A DNA stretch of 64,000 nt from Streptomyces sp. Je 1-369 (GTDB lineage: Bacteria; Actinomycetota; Actinomycetes; Streptomycetales; Streptomycetaceae). This document shows, piece after piece, positions 8,289-14,910 of this stretch (within the stretch, counting starts at the first letter, position 1; every line of letters begins with the position of its first letter). The notes under the pieces are model-generated. The model was not told the DNA's origin, ran no database searches, and saw only the letters and a program-made list of their open reading frames with translations. The position numbers and the translations under genes were made by a program. Location of the stretch: NCBI RefSeq assembly GCF_026810505.1, contig NZ_CP101750.1, positions 7,304,515 through 7,368,514 of the forward strand, read 5' to 3'.

Positions 8289-9314
8289 TCAGCCTGCCGG
8301 AGTGAGCACCAAGGCGGAGGTTTCCATGGGCAGTTGGACACACTGCTCGATGGACAGACCGGTGCGGTCCGCCAGATCGCGGTACTCGCCGATGGAACGC
8401 TGATGACCGCCGTTGACGACCATCAGATGGAGGTCCCACAGCGGGGCCAGCAGGCCGGACTTGCCGTCCTGGACGACCATCTCGATGATCAGGAGGCGGG
8501 AGTGCGGGGCCATGGCCTCGCGTACGGAACGCAGGAGACGTACGCAGTCCTCCTCCTGCCAGTCGCCGAGGACCCGGGACAGCAGATAGGTGTCGGCCTC
8601 GCGCGGGACCGGGGTGGTGAACATGTCCCCGGCGACGAGCTCGGCGCGGTCGGCCCCCACGGTCTGTTCCAGGTGCGCGTGGGCGATGGGCATGGTGTGT
8701 TCGAGGTCGATCAGGGTCCCGCGGGCCTCCGGTGCGGCGCCGAGGGCGGTGGCGAGCAGCTGGCCGCTGCCGCCGCCGATGTCGACGATGTGCCGGTCGG
8801 CCGTGAAGTCGATGTGCTGGGGGACCGCGTCGAAGGAGAAGTTCTTCGCCTGGGCCTTCATGGCCCGCTGGAAGCGCTCGGCGGCATCGGGGTCCTCGCC
8901 CAGATAGCCGACGAGGGAGCGCCCGTACGCCTTCTCGAAGCCGGTCCTGCCGGTACGGAACGTCTCGATCGAGTTCCCCCAGGCCTGGTAGAACTCCTCG
9001 CCGTAGAGCAGGGAGACGTCACGCAGCGAGCCCGGCCTGTCCCGCAGCAGGTCACCTATTTCGGTGGTGCGGTAGCCGTCGTTCTCGTCGCCGTCCACGA
9101 CGCCGAGACGCAGCAGCAGGCGCAGCAGTCGCCGGACGGCGTCCTCGTCCGCTCCCGCGGCCTTGGCGAGCTCGGCCGGGCCGGTGTGCCCCGCCGCGAT
9201 CAGGTCGGGCAGACCCAGCTTCGCCGCCGCGTAGACCGCCTGGGTGTGCCAGGCCGCGGTGATGAGGTCGATGGTGGCGCGGGCCGCCGGTCGGGGGGTG
9301 CTCTCCGGGCTCAT
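8289..9314 (-). CDS. PhzM-like SAM-dependent methyltransferase
   Basis: 341 residues; ATG at 9314 with GAAGGAAG upstream. The N-terminal helical dimerisation domain (about residues 10-100) and Rossmann SAM-binding domain match the plant-type O-methyltransferase family that includes phenazine-1-carboxylate N-methyltransferase PhzM. The SAM loop is HIVDIGGGSGQL (175-186), followed by LVAGDMFTTPVP. Where O-methyltransferases usually carry a catalytic His in a V-L-H-D-W motif, this protein reads RVLGDWQEED, with Gly at 250. That favours N-methylation or proximity-driven catalysis over base-assisted O-methylation (inference). It lies 47 nt after phzB on the same strand and is probably a tailoring step on the phenazine. 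Confidence 0.85.
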   Translation of the reverse strand: MSPESTPRPAARATIDLITAAWHTQAVYAAAKLGLPDLIAAGHTGPAELAKAAGADEDAVRRLLRLLLRLGVVDGDENDGYRTTEIGDLLRDRPGSLRDVSLLYGEEFYQAWGNSIETFRTGRTGFEKAYGRSLVGYLGEDPDAAERFQRAMKAQAKNFSFDAVPQHIDFTADRHIVDIGGGSGQLLATALGAAPEARGTLIDLEHTMPIAHAHLEQTVGADRAELVAGDMFTTPVPREADTYLLSRVLGDWQEEDCVRLLRSVREAMAPHSRLLIIEMVVQDGKSGLLAPLWDLHLMVVNGGHQRSIGEYRDLADRTGLSIEQCVQLPMETSALVLTPAG

Positions 9315-9361
9315 GAGCTGTCTTCCTTCGAACGGGTATGGGGGGTTCGGGGTTCCCAGGT

Positions 9362-9844
9362 TCAGGAGGGGATCCAGTCGCGCTTGATGTGTGGGGTGTC
9401 GATGCTCAGGGCGCGCATGTGCTCGATGGGGTTGGTGTATTCGCGGCTGGCGGCGATCTGTCCGTCGTCCAGGGTGAAGCCGTGGATGAAGTGGTTGCGG
9501 TAGTGGCCCTCGGGGTAGCCGGGGAAGCGGATGGTGCCCTCGCCGTCGCACTCCACCCAGATGACCGCCGGGTCCTGGGTCTCGTAGATCCGCACGTCGG
9601 ACCACTCCCAGTCGGGCAGCACCTGCAGGGAGAGTTCGCCGTGTTTTTGCAGCTTGGCGCGGCCCTTCACCACGATGGGGCGGCCGATGTCGGTGTTGAA
9701 CAGGGCCGCGGTGCCGTCCTGGGTGTAGAGGGTGTAGCGGCGCAGCCGGGCCTCGGGCCCGGTCTCCATGTACTGCTCCACGGCCCGCCGGTTGCGGGCG
9801 CGCAGCTCGAGGTGGTCGGTGAACACCGGGGCAGGGGCAGTCAT
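9362..9844 (-). CDS. phzB: Phenazine biosynthesis condensing protein PhzA/PhzB
   Basis: PhzA/B proteins speed the head-to-head condensation of two aminocyclohexenone molecules into the phenazine skeleton. The product has the usual length (160 residues) and family motifs: LELRARNRRAVEQYM, PDWEWSDVRIYET, WVECDGEGTIRFPGYPEG and NHFIHGF. His68, Ser72, Tyr115 and Glu135 sit where I recall active-site His73, Ser77, Tyr120 and Glu140 of characterised PhzA/B, all shifted by five. The ATG at 9844 is preferred over the in-frame GTG one codon earlier because GGAG is 5 nt upstream of the ATG. There is one copy here, unlike the phzA-phzB pair of pseudomonads. Confidence 0.95.
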   Translation of the reverse strand: MTAPAPVFTDHLELRARNRRAVEQYMETGPEARLRRYTLYTQDGTAALFNTDIGRPIVVKGRAKLQKHGELSLQVLPDWEWSDVRIYETQDPAVIWVECDGEGTIRFPGYPEGHYRNHFIHGFTLDDGQIAASREYTNPIEHMRALSIDTPHIKRDWIPS

Positions 9845-9866
9845 CACATCTCCGGGTAGGTGGGGG

Positions 9867-10517
9867 TCAGGGCTGCAGGCGGGTGGTGTCCCAGCCGCTG
9901 TCGGTGCGGTCGTAGCGCAGCCGCTCGTGCAGCCGGTCGGTGCCGTTGGCCCAGAACTCCACCGCGGCCGGCTCCAGGACGTAGGCCGCGAACGCCTTCG
10001 GGCAGGGCAGCGGCCGGGGCGGCTGGCCCAGTTCCAGGGCGCGGGCGCGGATGTCCTCCAGGTGGTCCAGGTCGCGCAGCGGCTCGCTCTGCAGCGAGAC
10101 GGTGGACATGGCGTGGGTGAACACCGCGCGCGCCGCCCACAGTTCCTCCGCCTGGGCGCGCGGCAGCCGGCGCACCGGTCCGGCCACGGTGATCTGCTGG
10201 CTGGTCTCGCGCCAGTACAGCACCCCCGAGGCCCAGGGGTTGGCGCTCAGCTCGCGGCCCTTCTGGCTGCCGGTGTGGGTGATGAACACGATGCCGGTGT
10301 CGGTGACCTGATTGACCGCCAGGATCCGCGAGGAGGTGCGCCCCTGCGCATCGGCGGTGGCCAGGGCCAGCGCGCGCGGCTCGCGCACGCCCTGCTCGGT
10401 GGCCGCCTTCAGCCAGGCCGACAACAATCCCAGCGGCTCCGCGGGCGGGGTGCGGAACTCGGCGAACTCCACCTCCACCGAGCCCGTCATCGTCTCGGAA
10501 CGCCGTACATCAGACAT
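9867..10517 (-). CDS. phzG: Phenazine biosynthesis FMN-dependent oxidase PhzG
   Basis: A pyridoxamine-phosphate-oxidase-fold flavoprotein that oxidises the tricyclic intermediate after PhzA/B condensation. The 216-residue protein contains the FMN-binding pattern SSRILAVNQVTDTGIVFITH and GSQKGRELSANPWASGVLYW, and a C-terminal WANGTDRLHERLRYDR block typical of the family. The start at 10517 overlaps the 3' end of phzF by 8 nt, and phzB follows 22 nt after its stop. Order on this strand is phzF-phzG-phzB-methyltransferase, unlike the phzABCDEFG order of pseudomonads. Confidence 0.94.
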   Translation of the reverse strand: MSDVRRSETMTGSVEVEFAEFRTPPAEPLGLLSAWLKAATEQGVREPRALALATADAQGRTSSRILAVNQVTDTGIVFITHTGSQKGRELSANPWASGVLYWRETSQQITVAGPVRRLPRAQAEELWAARAVFTHAMSTVSLQSEPLRDLDHLEDIRARALELGQPPRPLPCPKAFAAYVLEPAAVEFWANGTDRLHERLRYDRTDSGWDTTRLQP

Positions 10518-11346
10518 GGATCATTCCCTCTATGGTGACGACGCCGTGGCCCGAGACCTCGACGGAGTCGACGCGGTCGCCCTCGCCCTGGACCAGCGCG
10601 CTCATGGGGGAGGGGCGGCCGATCTCGATGCCCTGGGTGATCTCGATGCGCTGCCCGTACGAGGCGAGGCCGTGCCGGGCCGCGTGAATGGCGATGGGGC
10701 CTGCGACGGAGCCGGTGGCGGCGTCCTCCACGACTCCGTAGGCGGGCGAGAACATGCGGTTGCGCCAGGTGGTCCCGGAGCCCGCGATGCAGTTCGTCGC
10801 CATGTCGGGGAAGCTCGCGAGCGCGCGGTGGTCGGGGTCGACCTTGGAGAGGGCCTCGAAGCTCTCGAAGCCGACCAGGACGTGCCGGGGGCCGTTGCGG
10901 TAGATCTCCACCGGCAGCGTCGACTCGCGGATGCCGAGGGCGTCGAGGAGCTCGTCGGCGCGGTCGAACGGCTCCCACACGGGCACCGGCTGGCGCATGC
11001 TCGTGGAGACGACCTTCCCGCCGACGCGCTGCAACTCGAAGGGGATCTCGCCCATGGCGGTCTCGATCCGCAGCTGTTCCGCGTCGGTGCGCTGCCCCAG
11101 CGCGATGGCGGTGCCGAGCAACGGGTGTCCGGCGAAGGGCAGTTCGTTGACGGGTGTGAAGATCCGCACGTGGAAGTCCCCGCCCTGCTTGGGCCCGAGG
11201 ACGAACGTGGTCTCCGAGAGGTTCATCTCCCGGGCGATGCGCTGCATCTGCTCGGCGCTCAGGTCGTCGGCGTCGAAGAAGACCGCGACCGGGTTGCCGG
11301 TGAGAGGCTCTCGGGCGAACGCGTCGACCACTACGTAGTTGTGCAT
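10510..11346 (-). CDS. phzF: trans-2,3-dihydro-3-hydroxyanthranilate isomerase PhzF
   Basis: Isomerises DHHA to the aminocyclohexenone that dimerises to phenazine. The protein is 278 residues, the length I recall for the Pseudomonas fluorescens enzyme, and the recalled active-site residues fall at identical numbers: Glu45 (LSETTFV), His74 (ELPFAGHPLLG), Asp208 and Ser213 (VVEDAATGSVAGP). Similarity to the pseudomonad protein is strikingly high through ADDLSAEQMQRIAREMNLSE. The ATG at 11346 has GGAG 5 nt upstream. It is the first phz gene of this transcript, preceded by a strong leader hairpin (11367-11402). Confidence 0.96.
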   Translation of the reverse strand: MHNYVVVDAFAREPLTGNPVAVFFDADDLSAEQMQRIAREMNLSETTFVLGPKQGGDFHVRIFTPVNELPFAGHPLLGTAIALGQRTDAEQLRIETAMGEIPFELQRVGGKVVSTSMRQPVPVWEPFDRADELLDALGIRESTLPVEIYRNGPRHVLVGFESFEALSKVDPDHRALASFPDMATNCIAGSGTTWRNRMFSPAYGVVEDAATGSVAGPIAIHAARHGLASYGQRIEITQGIEIGRPSPMSALVQGEGDRVDSVEVSGHGVVTIEGMIHV

Positions 11347-11366
11347 CAGCTCTCCACTGTCGAGGT

Positions 11367-11402
11367 GCCGGGCCGGCGCTCGGGGGAGGGCGCCGGCCCG
11401 GC
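11367..11402 (-). promoter_or_regulatory. Strong hairpin in the phzF leader
   Basis: Perfect 13-bp inverted repeat (GCCGGGCCGGCGC at 11367-11379, complement at 11390-11402) with a 10-nt loop, ending about 21 nt before the phzF start codon and just upstream of its ribosome-binding site. It could act as a transcription attenuator, a translation-modulating structure or an mRNA stabiliser. Confidence 0.6.
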
Positions 11403-11793
11403 GGTTCATGGGGTGTGGTGCGGAACGATGCCTACGATGCGCGATCGATCTTTGATCGGAACTGAATCCCGCTGGAATGACGCGGAGTGCGTTCTGGGCG
11501 CAGCGCTCCGACGGTCTCCCGGCGGGGTGCGCTCGCAGATTCAGCGATTCAGCGATCCAGCGATGAAGTGACGCTCAGGCGGAATGTATCGAGAGCCCCC
11601 GTTGGCCTGGGGGCGATCCTGCCTGATTAAACAAATCAAAGCAATAGCTTTTGTACGTTTTACTTCCGAACGCAAGACGTAATTCGGCCGTGCTTCGGCA
11701 TGCCTGAACCGGCCTTTGGTGCTCATTCAAGAATTACGAGGTCAGGACTCAGGTCAATTCAGCAACAATTACCTGACAACTCAATCCGGAGCG

Positions 11794-11835
11794 GCGCGCG
11801 ACGGGAATTCGGAAGTTGCAATTCCGGTCGCGCGC
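11794..11835 (-). terminator. Terminator after ferredoxin reductase gene
   Basis: 16-bp inverted repeat with one mismatch (11794-11809 against 11820-11835) and a 10-nt loop, starting 12 nt after the reductase stop codon. It probably ends the ferredoxin-reductase transcript before the phz promoter. Confidence 0.75.
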
Positions 11836-11846
11836 GTCCGGCGCCG

Positions 11847-13118
11847 TCACAGAGCCACCGGCGCCTCCGTCCCGCGCCCGGCGAGGCTTCGGAGGTACTC
11901 CCTGAGGCTGAATCCCGGCGCCGTGGCCTGCTGGGGCGTCAGATCCGTGCCCTGCGTCAGGAGGCGGCGTGCCGCGAGGTGATCGGTAGGCCGGTTGACG
12001 GACTCGACCGCCTGCAGATCATCTCCGCGGAAAAGGAGCACGGAGAAGGCGTCCGGGTCGGTGCCGAGGACCACCTCGGTCTCGTGGCCCTCGTTGAATC
12101 CCGCGATCTGCACGGTCGTGGAGAATTGATCACTCCAGAACCAGGGCAGTTCGTCGTACGCGCGAGGTGACCCCGCGAGCCGTCGGGCGACCGCCTGCGC
12201 GTGTCCGACGGCATTCTGCACGGATTCGAGCCGCAGCCGGTTTCCGGAGCGCACCTGCGGGAACGCCGCGCAGTCGCCGATCGCCGAGATGTGCGGATCG
12301 GCGGTCCGCAGCTGCGCGTCGACGGTGATGCCGCCGTTCACCGGCAGGCCGGCCGCCGCGGCGAGTTCCGTGCGCGGGGTGACGCCGACGCCGATCAGGA
12401 CCAGGTCGGCGGGGAGCCTGCTGCCGTCGGCCAGCTCCACGGCCGTCACGTTCGAACGGCCGTCGCCGTGCAGGGCCTTGACGCCCCGACCGAACAGCAG
12501 CTCCGTGCCGTTGCTCCGGTGCAGCCACGTGAAGTGCTCCGCGGTCGGCGCCGACACGACCCGGGCGAGCGGGCGGTCGAGCGCCTCGACGACCGTCACC
12601 TCGACGCCCGCCTCCCGCGCCACGGCGGCGAATTCGAGCCCGATGAAGCCGGCCCCCACCACCACCGCGCGCCGCGCCCCGGCCAGCGACGCCTGCAGGG
12701 CGACGGCGTCCTGCGCGGTGCGCAGGGTGTGCACGCCGCGCAGCTCCTTGCCCGGCACGTCGAGCGTGCGAGGCGTGGCGCCGGTGGCGAGAACGAGGTG
12801 CCCGTAGTCGTAAGCGGAACCGTCGGCCAGCCGCACCGAGCGGGCGGCCGGGTCGATGTCCGTGACGGTGCCGGAGACCAGGTCGATCGACTGGCGCACG
12901 TAGTACGTCGCGGGTCGCAGCCACAGCATGGCCTCGTCCGCCTCGCCCTTGAGGTACGCCTTGGACAGCGGCGGACGCTCGTAGGGGAGCGCGTCCTCCG
13001 CGCTGATGAGCGTGATGGGCCCCTGGTAGCCGTGCTCCCGCAGGGACGCCGCGGTCTGGTACCCGCCCTGACCCGCCCCCACCACGACGACCGAGTCGGG
13101 CTGTGTGCGGTCCGTCAT
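11847..13118 (-). CDS. NAD(P)/FAD-dependent ferredoxin reductase
   Basis: 423 residues of the putidaredoxin/rhodocoxin reductase family, which pass electrons from NAD(P)H through FAD to a [2Fe-2S] ferredoxin serving a cytochrome P450 or Rieske oxygenase. Motifs are VVVVGAGQGGYQTA (FAD-binding, near residue 11), LPYERPPLSKAYL, a second dinucleotide fold RAVVVGAGFIGLEFA (near 145), and ISAIGDCAAFP. The ATG overlaps the ferredoxin stop by 1 nt (TGATG), so the pair is coupled. No oxygenase lies next to it; given the neighbouring phz genes, a partner elsewhere in the cluster is plausible. Confidence 0.92.
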   Translation of the reverse strand: MTDRTQPDSVVVVGAGQGGYQTAASLREHGYQGPITLISAEDALPYERPPLSKAYLKGEADEAMLWLRPATYYVRQSIDLVSGTVTDIDPAARSVRLADGSAYDYGHLVLATGATPRTLDVPGKELRGVHTLRTAQDAVALQASLAGARRAVVVGAGFIGLEFAAVAREAGVEVTVVEALDRPLARVVSAPTAEHFTWLHRSNGTELLFGRGVKALHGDGRSNVTAVELADGSRLPADLVLIGVGVTPRTELAAAAGLPVNGGITVDAQLRTADPHISAIGDCAAFPQVRSGNRLRLESVQNAVGHAQAVARRLAGSPRAYDELPWFWSDQFSTTVQIAGFNEGHETEVVLGTDPDAFSVLLFRGDDLQAVESVNRPTDHLAARRLLTQGTDLTPQQATAPGFSLREYLRSLAGRGTEAPVAL

Positions 13119-13441
13119 CAGTTCTGCCGTTCCGGGGTGTGGACGATCAGGCCGTCGAGGGCGTCGCTCGACTTGAGCTGGCAGCTCAGCCGGCTGTTCG
13201 GCTTGCGCGGGCACGCCGTGAAGTCGAGCATCTCGTCCTCGCGCTCCTTCGGCGGCTCCAGCTTGTCCAGCGTGGTCTCGTCGACGTACACGTGGCAGGT
13301 GGCGCACTGCATGTTGCCGCCGCACTGGGCGACGATGCCGTCGATGTCGTTGAAGACCGCGCCGCGCATGACGCTCGTGCCCGCCGGGACGTCGATCGTG
13401 GTCTGGTTGCCGTCGACGGCGACGTACGTGATTTTGGGCAT
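13118..13441 (-). CDS. [2Fe-2S] ferredoxin, putidaredoxin/adrenodoxin type
   Basis: 107 residues. Cluster ligands appear as Cys-x5-Cys-x2-Cys in QCGGNMQCATCHVYV and a fourth Cys in RLSCQL near the C-terminus; the DMLDFTACP-like EDEMLDFTACPR segment is also characteristic. The ATG has AAGGAG 7 nt upstream. It is the first gene of a two-gene unit with its reductase. The 300 bp upstream contain three 14-bp tandem repeats (13508-13549) that may control it. Confidence 0.92.
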   Translation of the reverse strand: MPKITYVAVDGNQTTIDVPAGTSVMRGAVFNDIDGIVAQCGGNMQCATCHVYVDETTLDKLEPPKEREDEMLDFTACPRKPNSRLSCQLKSSDALDGLIVHTPERQN

Positions 13442-13741
13442 GGGGAACTCCTTGATGGCATCCGGACGTGCGCGAGGGCGGACCGTGGTGCGGATGGCCT
13501 GGCAACCGGAAAACGGCAAGTGGAAAACAGCAAGTGGAAAACGGAAGGTGGAGACGGCGCGCCGACGGCCGGAGAGGGAACGCGGACACCCCTGTCGGCT
13601 CGCCATCACTCGCTGGCCGTCGGGACACGCGACGTCCTGGGCCAGGGCTGTGGCAGCGGTTGGAGAGTACCAAACCGATTCAGGCCAAGCCAGGACCCGC
13701 CGACGGCCCGGGGGTTGACTCAGTCTTGACTCAGGGATGAC
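13442..13741. other. 300-bp non-coding region upstream of ferredoxin gene
   Basis: No gene is visible. It contains the 14-bp tandem repeats at 13508-13549 and the TGACTCA heptamer array at 13716-13744, the last copy of which overlaps the LysR stop codon. No clear terminator for the LysR gene was found. Confidence 0.55.
13508..13549 (-). repeat. Three tandem 14-bp repeats before ferredoxin
   Basis: On the + strand the copies are GGAAAACGGCAAGT (13508-13521), GGAAAACAGCAAGT (13522-13535) and GGAAAACGGAAGGT (13536-13549), with a decaying fourth (GGAGACGG). They lie 67-108 nt upstream of the ferredoxin ATG, a normal position for an operator or activator array. Confidence 0.6.
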
Positions 13742-13744
13742 TCA
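13716..13744. repeat. Three TGACTCA heptamers with 11-bp period
   Basis: TGACTCA occurs at 13716-13722, 13727-13733 and 13738-13744: identical heptamers separated by exactly 4 bp. Heptamer direct repeats at 11-bp period are the binding-site layout described for SARP activators, although this heptamer differs from the TCGAG-type sites I know. Confidence 0.55.
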
Positions 13745-14668
13745 AGGCTGACGTCCGCGGCCGCGGCGCTTGTCGGGCAGGCGGTGCGTCATGAAGGGCC
13801 TGCTGGTCGTGAACTCCCGGAATTTCACCGCGGCGTCGGAGAGGTACGTGTCGCGGCTCCACACCAGCGTGAGCACCCGATGGCAGTCCGGTGCGTTCAA
13901 GTGCACCCAGGCGACCGGGACTTGGGAGTCCGTACCGGCCTGGCGGGAGATGGCGGGGATGAGGCCGATGCCGAGCCCGGCGCTGATCATGTCCTGGCTC
14001 GCGCCCGGTTCGTCGCCCTCGCAGGAGATCATCGGGGTCAGGCCCTCGGACGCGAACAGGCGGTCCAGGAGCGTGCGTTGCCACTGGCCGATGCGGGTCG
14101 TCACGAACGGCTCGGTGGCGATCTCACGGATCGTCACACTCTCCTGGCCGTCGAGCCAGTGCCCGCGCGGGACGGCGAGCAGCACCTCCTCGCGGGCCAG
14201 CTCGATCATCTCCAGGTTCGTGCCGGTCAGCGGCTGCGAGGCCACGCAGAAGTCGACCTCCCTGGCGCGCAGCTGGCGGTCCATCTCCTCCGCGTTGGAC
14301 TGGAAGAGGCGTACGTCGGCGCGGGGGTAGGCGGCCCGGAAGCTGCCGAGGAGGTGCGTGATCGTCAGGAGGGTCTCGGAGGCGACGCCGACCCGGCCGA
14401 ACGCCGTGTCGCGGGCGTCGCTCAGGACCCGGCGGGCGTCGTCGAGCTCGCTCAGGGCGCGGTCCACGTGGTGCAGGAACACCACGCCGTACTGATTCAG
14501 CCGGATGCGGCGGCCCTGCCGGTCGAAGAGGGGGGTGCCGAGCTCGGACTCCAGGCGCGCGATGGTGCGGCTCAGGGAGGGCTGGGCGACGTGCAGCTCC
14601 TCCGCGGCACGGCTGATGTGCTCGTAACGGGCGACTGCCTGGAAGTAGCGCAACTGCAGAAGATCCAT
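13742..14668 (-). CDS. LysR-family transcriptional regulator
   Basis: 308 residues. The N-terminal winged helix-turn-helix (about residues 1-60) has the family pattern RYFQAVARYEHISRAAEELH followed by QPSLSRTIARLESELGTPLF. The C-terminal periplasmic-binding-protein-like effector domain spans about 90-290. It is transcribed divergently from cydA, with a widely spaced CCTTATGC/GCATAAGG dyad in between, the usual arrangement for a LysR protein controlling both itself and its neighbour. It could control cydABDC, or the ferredoxin/phz genes on its own strand. The ligand is not predictable. Confidence 0.93.
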   Translation of the reverse strand: MDLLQLRYFQAVARYEHISRAAEELHVAQPSLSRTIARLESELGTPLFDRQGRRIRLNQYGVVFLHHVDRALSELDDARRVLSDARDTAFGRVGVASETLLTITHLLGSFRAAYPRADVRLFQSNAEEMDRQLRAREVDFCVASQPLTGTNLEMIELAREEVLLAVPRGHWLDGQESVTIREIATEPFVTTRIGQWQRTLLDRLFASEGLTPMISCEGDEPGASQDMISAGLGIGLIPAISRQAGTDSQVPVAWVHLNAPDCHRVLTLVWSRDTYLSDAAVKFREFTTSRPFMTHRLPDKRRGRGRQP

Positions 14669-14688
14669 GATCCACCTTCACACATGCC

Positions 14689-14743
14689 CTTATGCCTTCC
14701 GGGACATCATCACATGGCAAAACCGGTCTTGGATTGCATAAGG
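14689..14743. promoter_or_regulatory. Inverted repeat between LysR gene and cydA
   Basis: CCTTATGC (14689-14696) and GCATAAGG (14736-14743) are perfect inverted copies, 47 bp start to start, in the 242-bp divergent region. LysR proteins bind widely spaced dyads of this kind. I looked for a Rex operator (TGTGAA-n-TTCACA type) and did not find one. Confidence 0.5.
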
Positions 14744-14910
14744 ATTTCTCTCTACGGTTCTTATCGAGGTCACCGCACAGGTGGCGGGCAACGCGGCCCG
14801 GCACCTGCACACGCGAAGCGGCGGCCCCACCGTCCACCGTCCGCCACGACCGGCACACCGAACCCCCCCAGCCGTCCCCCCGGCAACCGTCCCCCCAGGA
14901 AGGTCGCATC

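Larger units (their letters stand above)
11347..11846. other. 500-bp non-coding region: phz leader and promoter, reductase terminator
   Basis: I see no gene here. From the phzF start outward it holds the leader hairpin (11367-11402), three tandem 8-mers GATTCAGC/GATTCAGC/GATCCAGC (11538-11561), a GCCCCC/GGGGGC stem (11595-11614), an AT-rich patch about 11620-11675 that is the best place for the phz promoter, a TCAGGT/ACCTGA dyad (11749-11776), and the ferredoxin reductase terminator (11794-11835). I could not pick a single convincing -35/-10 pair. Confidence 0.6.

Noticed and set aside
13508..13549. CRISPR-like array
   Set aside because: The 14-bp units are directly adjacent with no spacers and no cas genes are present.
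14669..14910. Rex operator upstream of cydA
   Set aside because: No TGTGAA-type arm with a matching TTCACA arm was found; an isolated TTCACA at 14679 has no partner at the right spacing.
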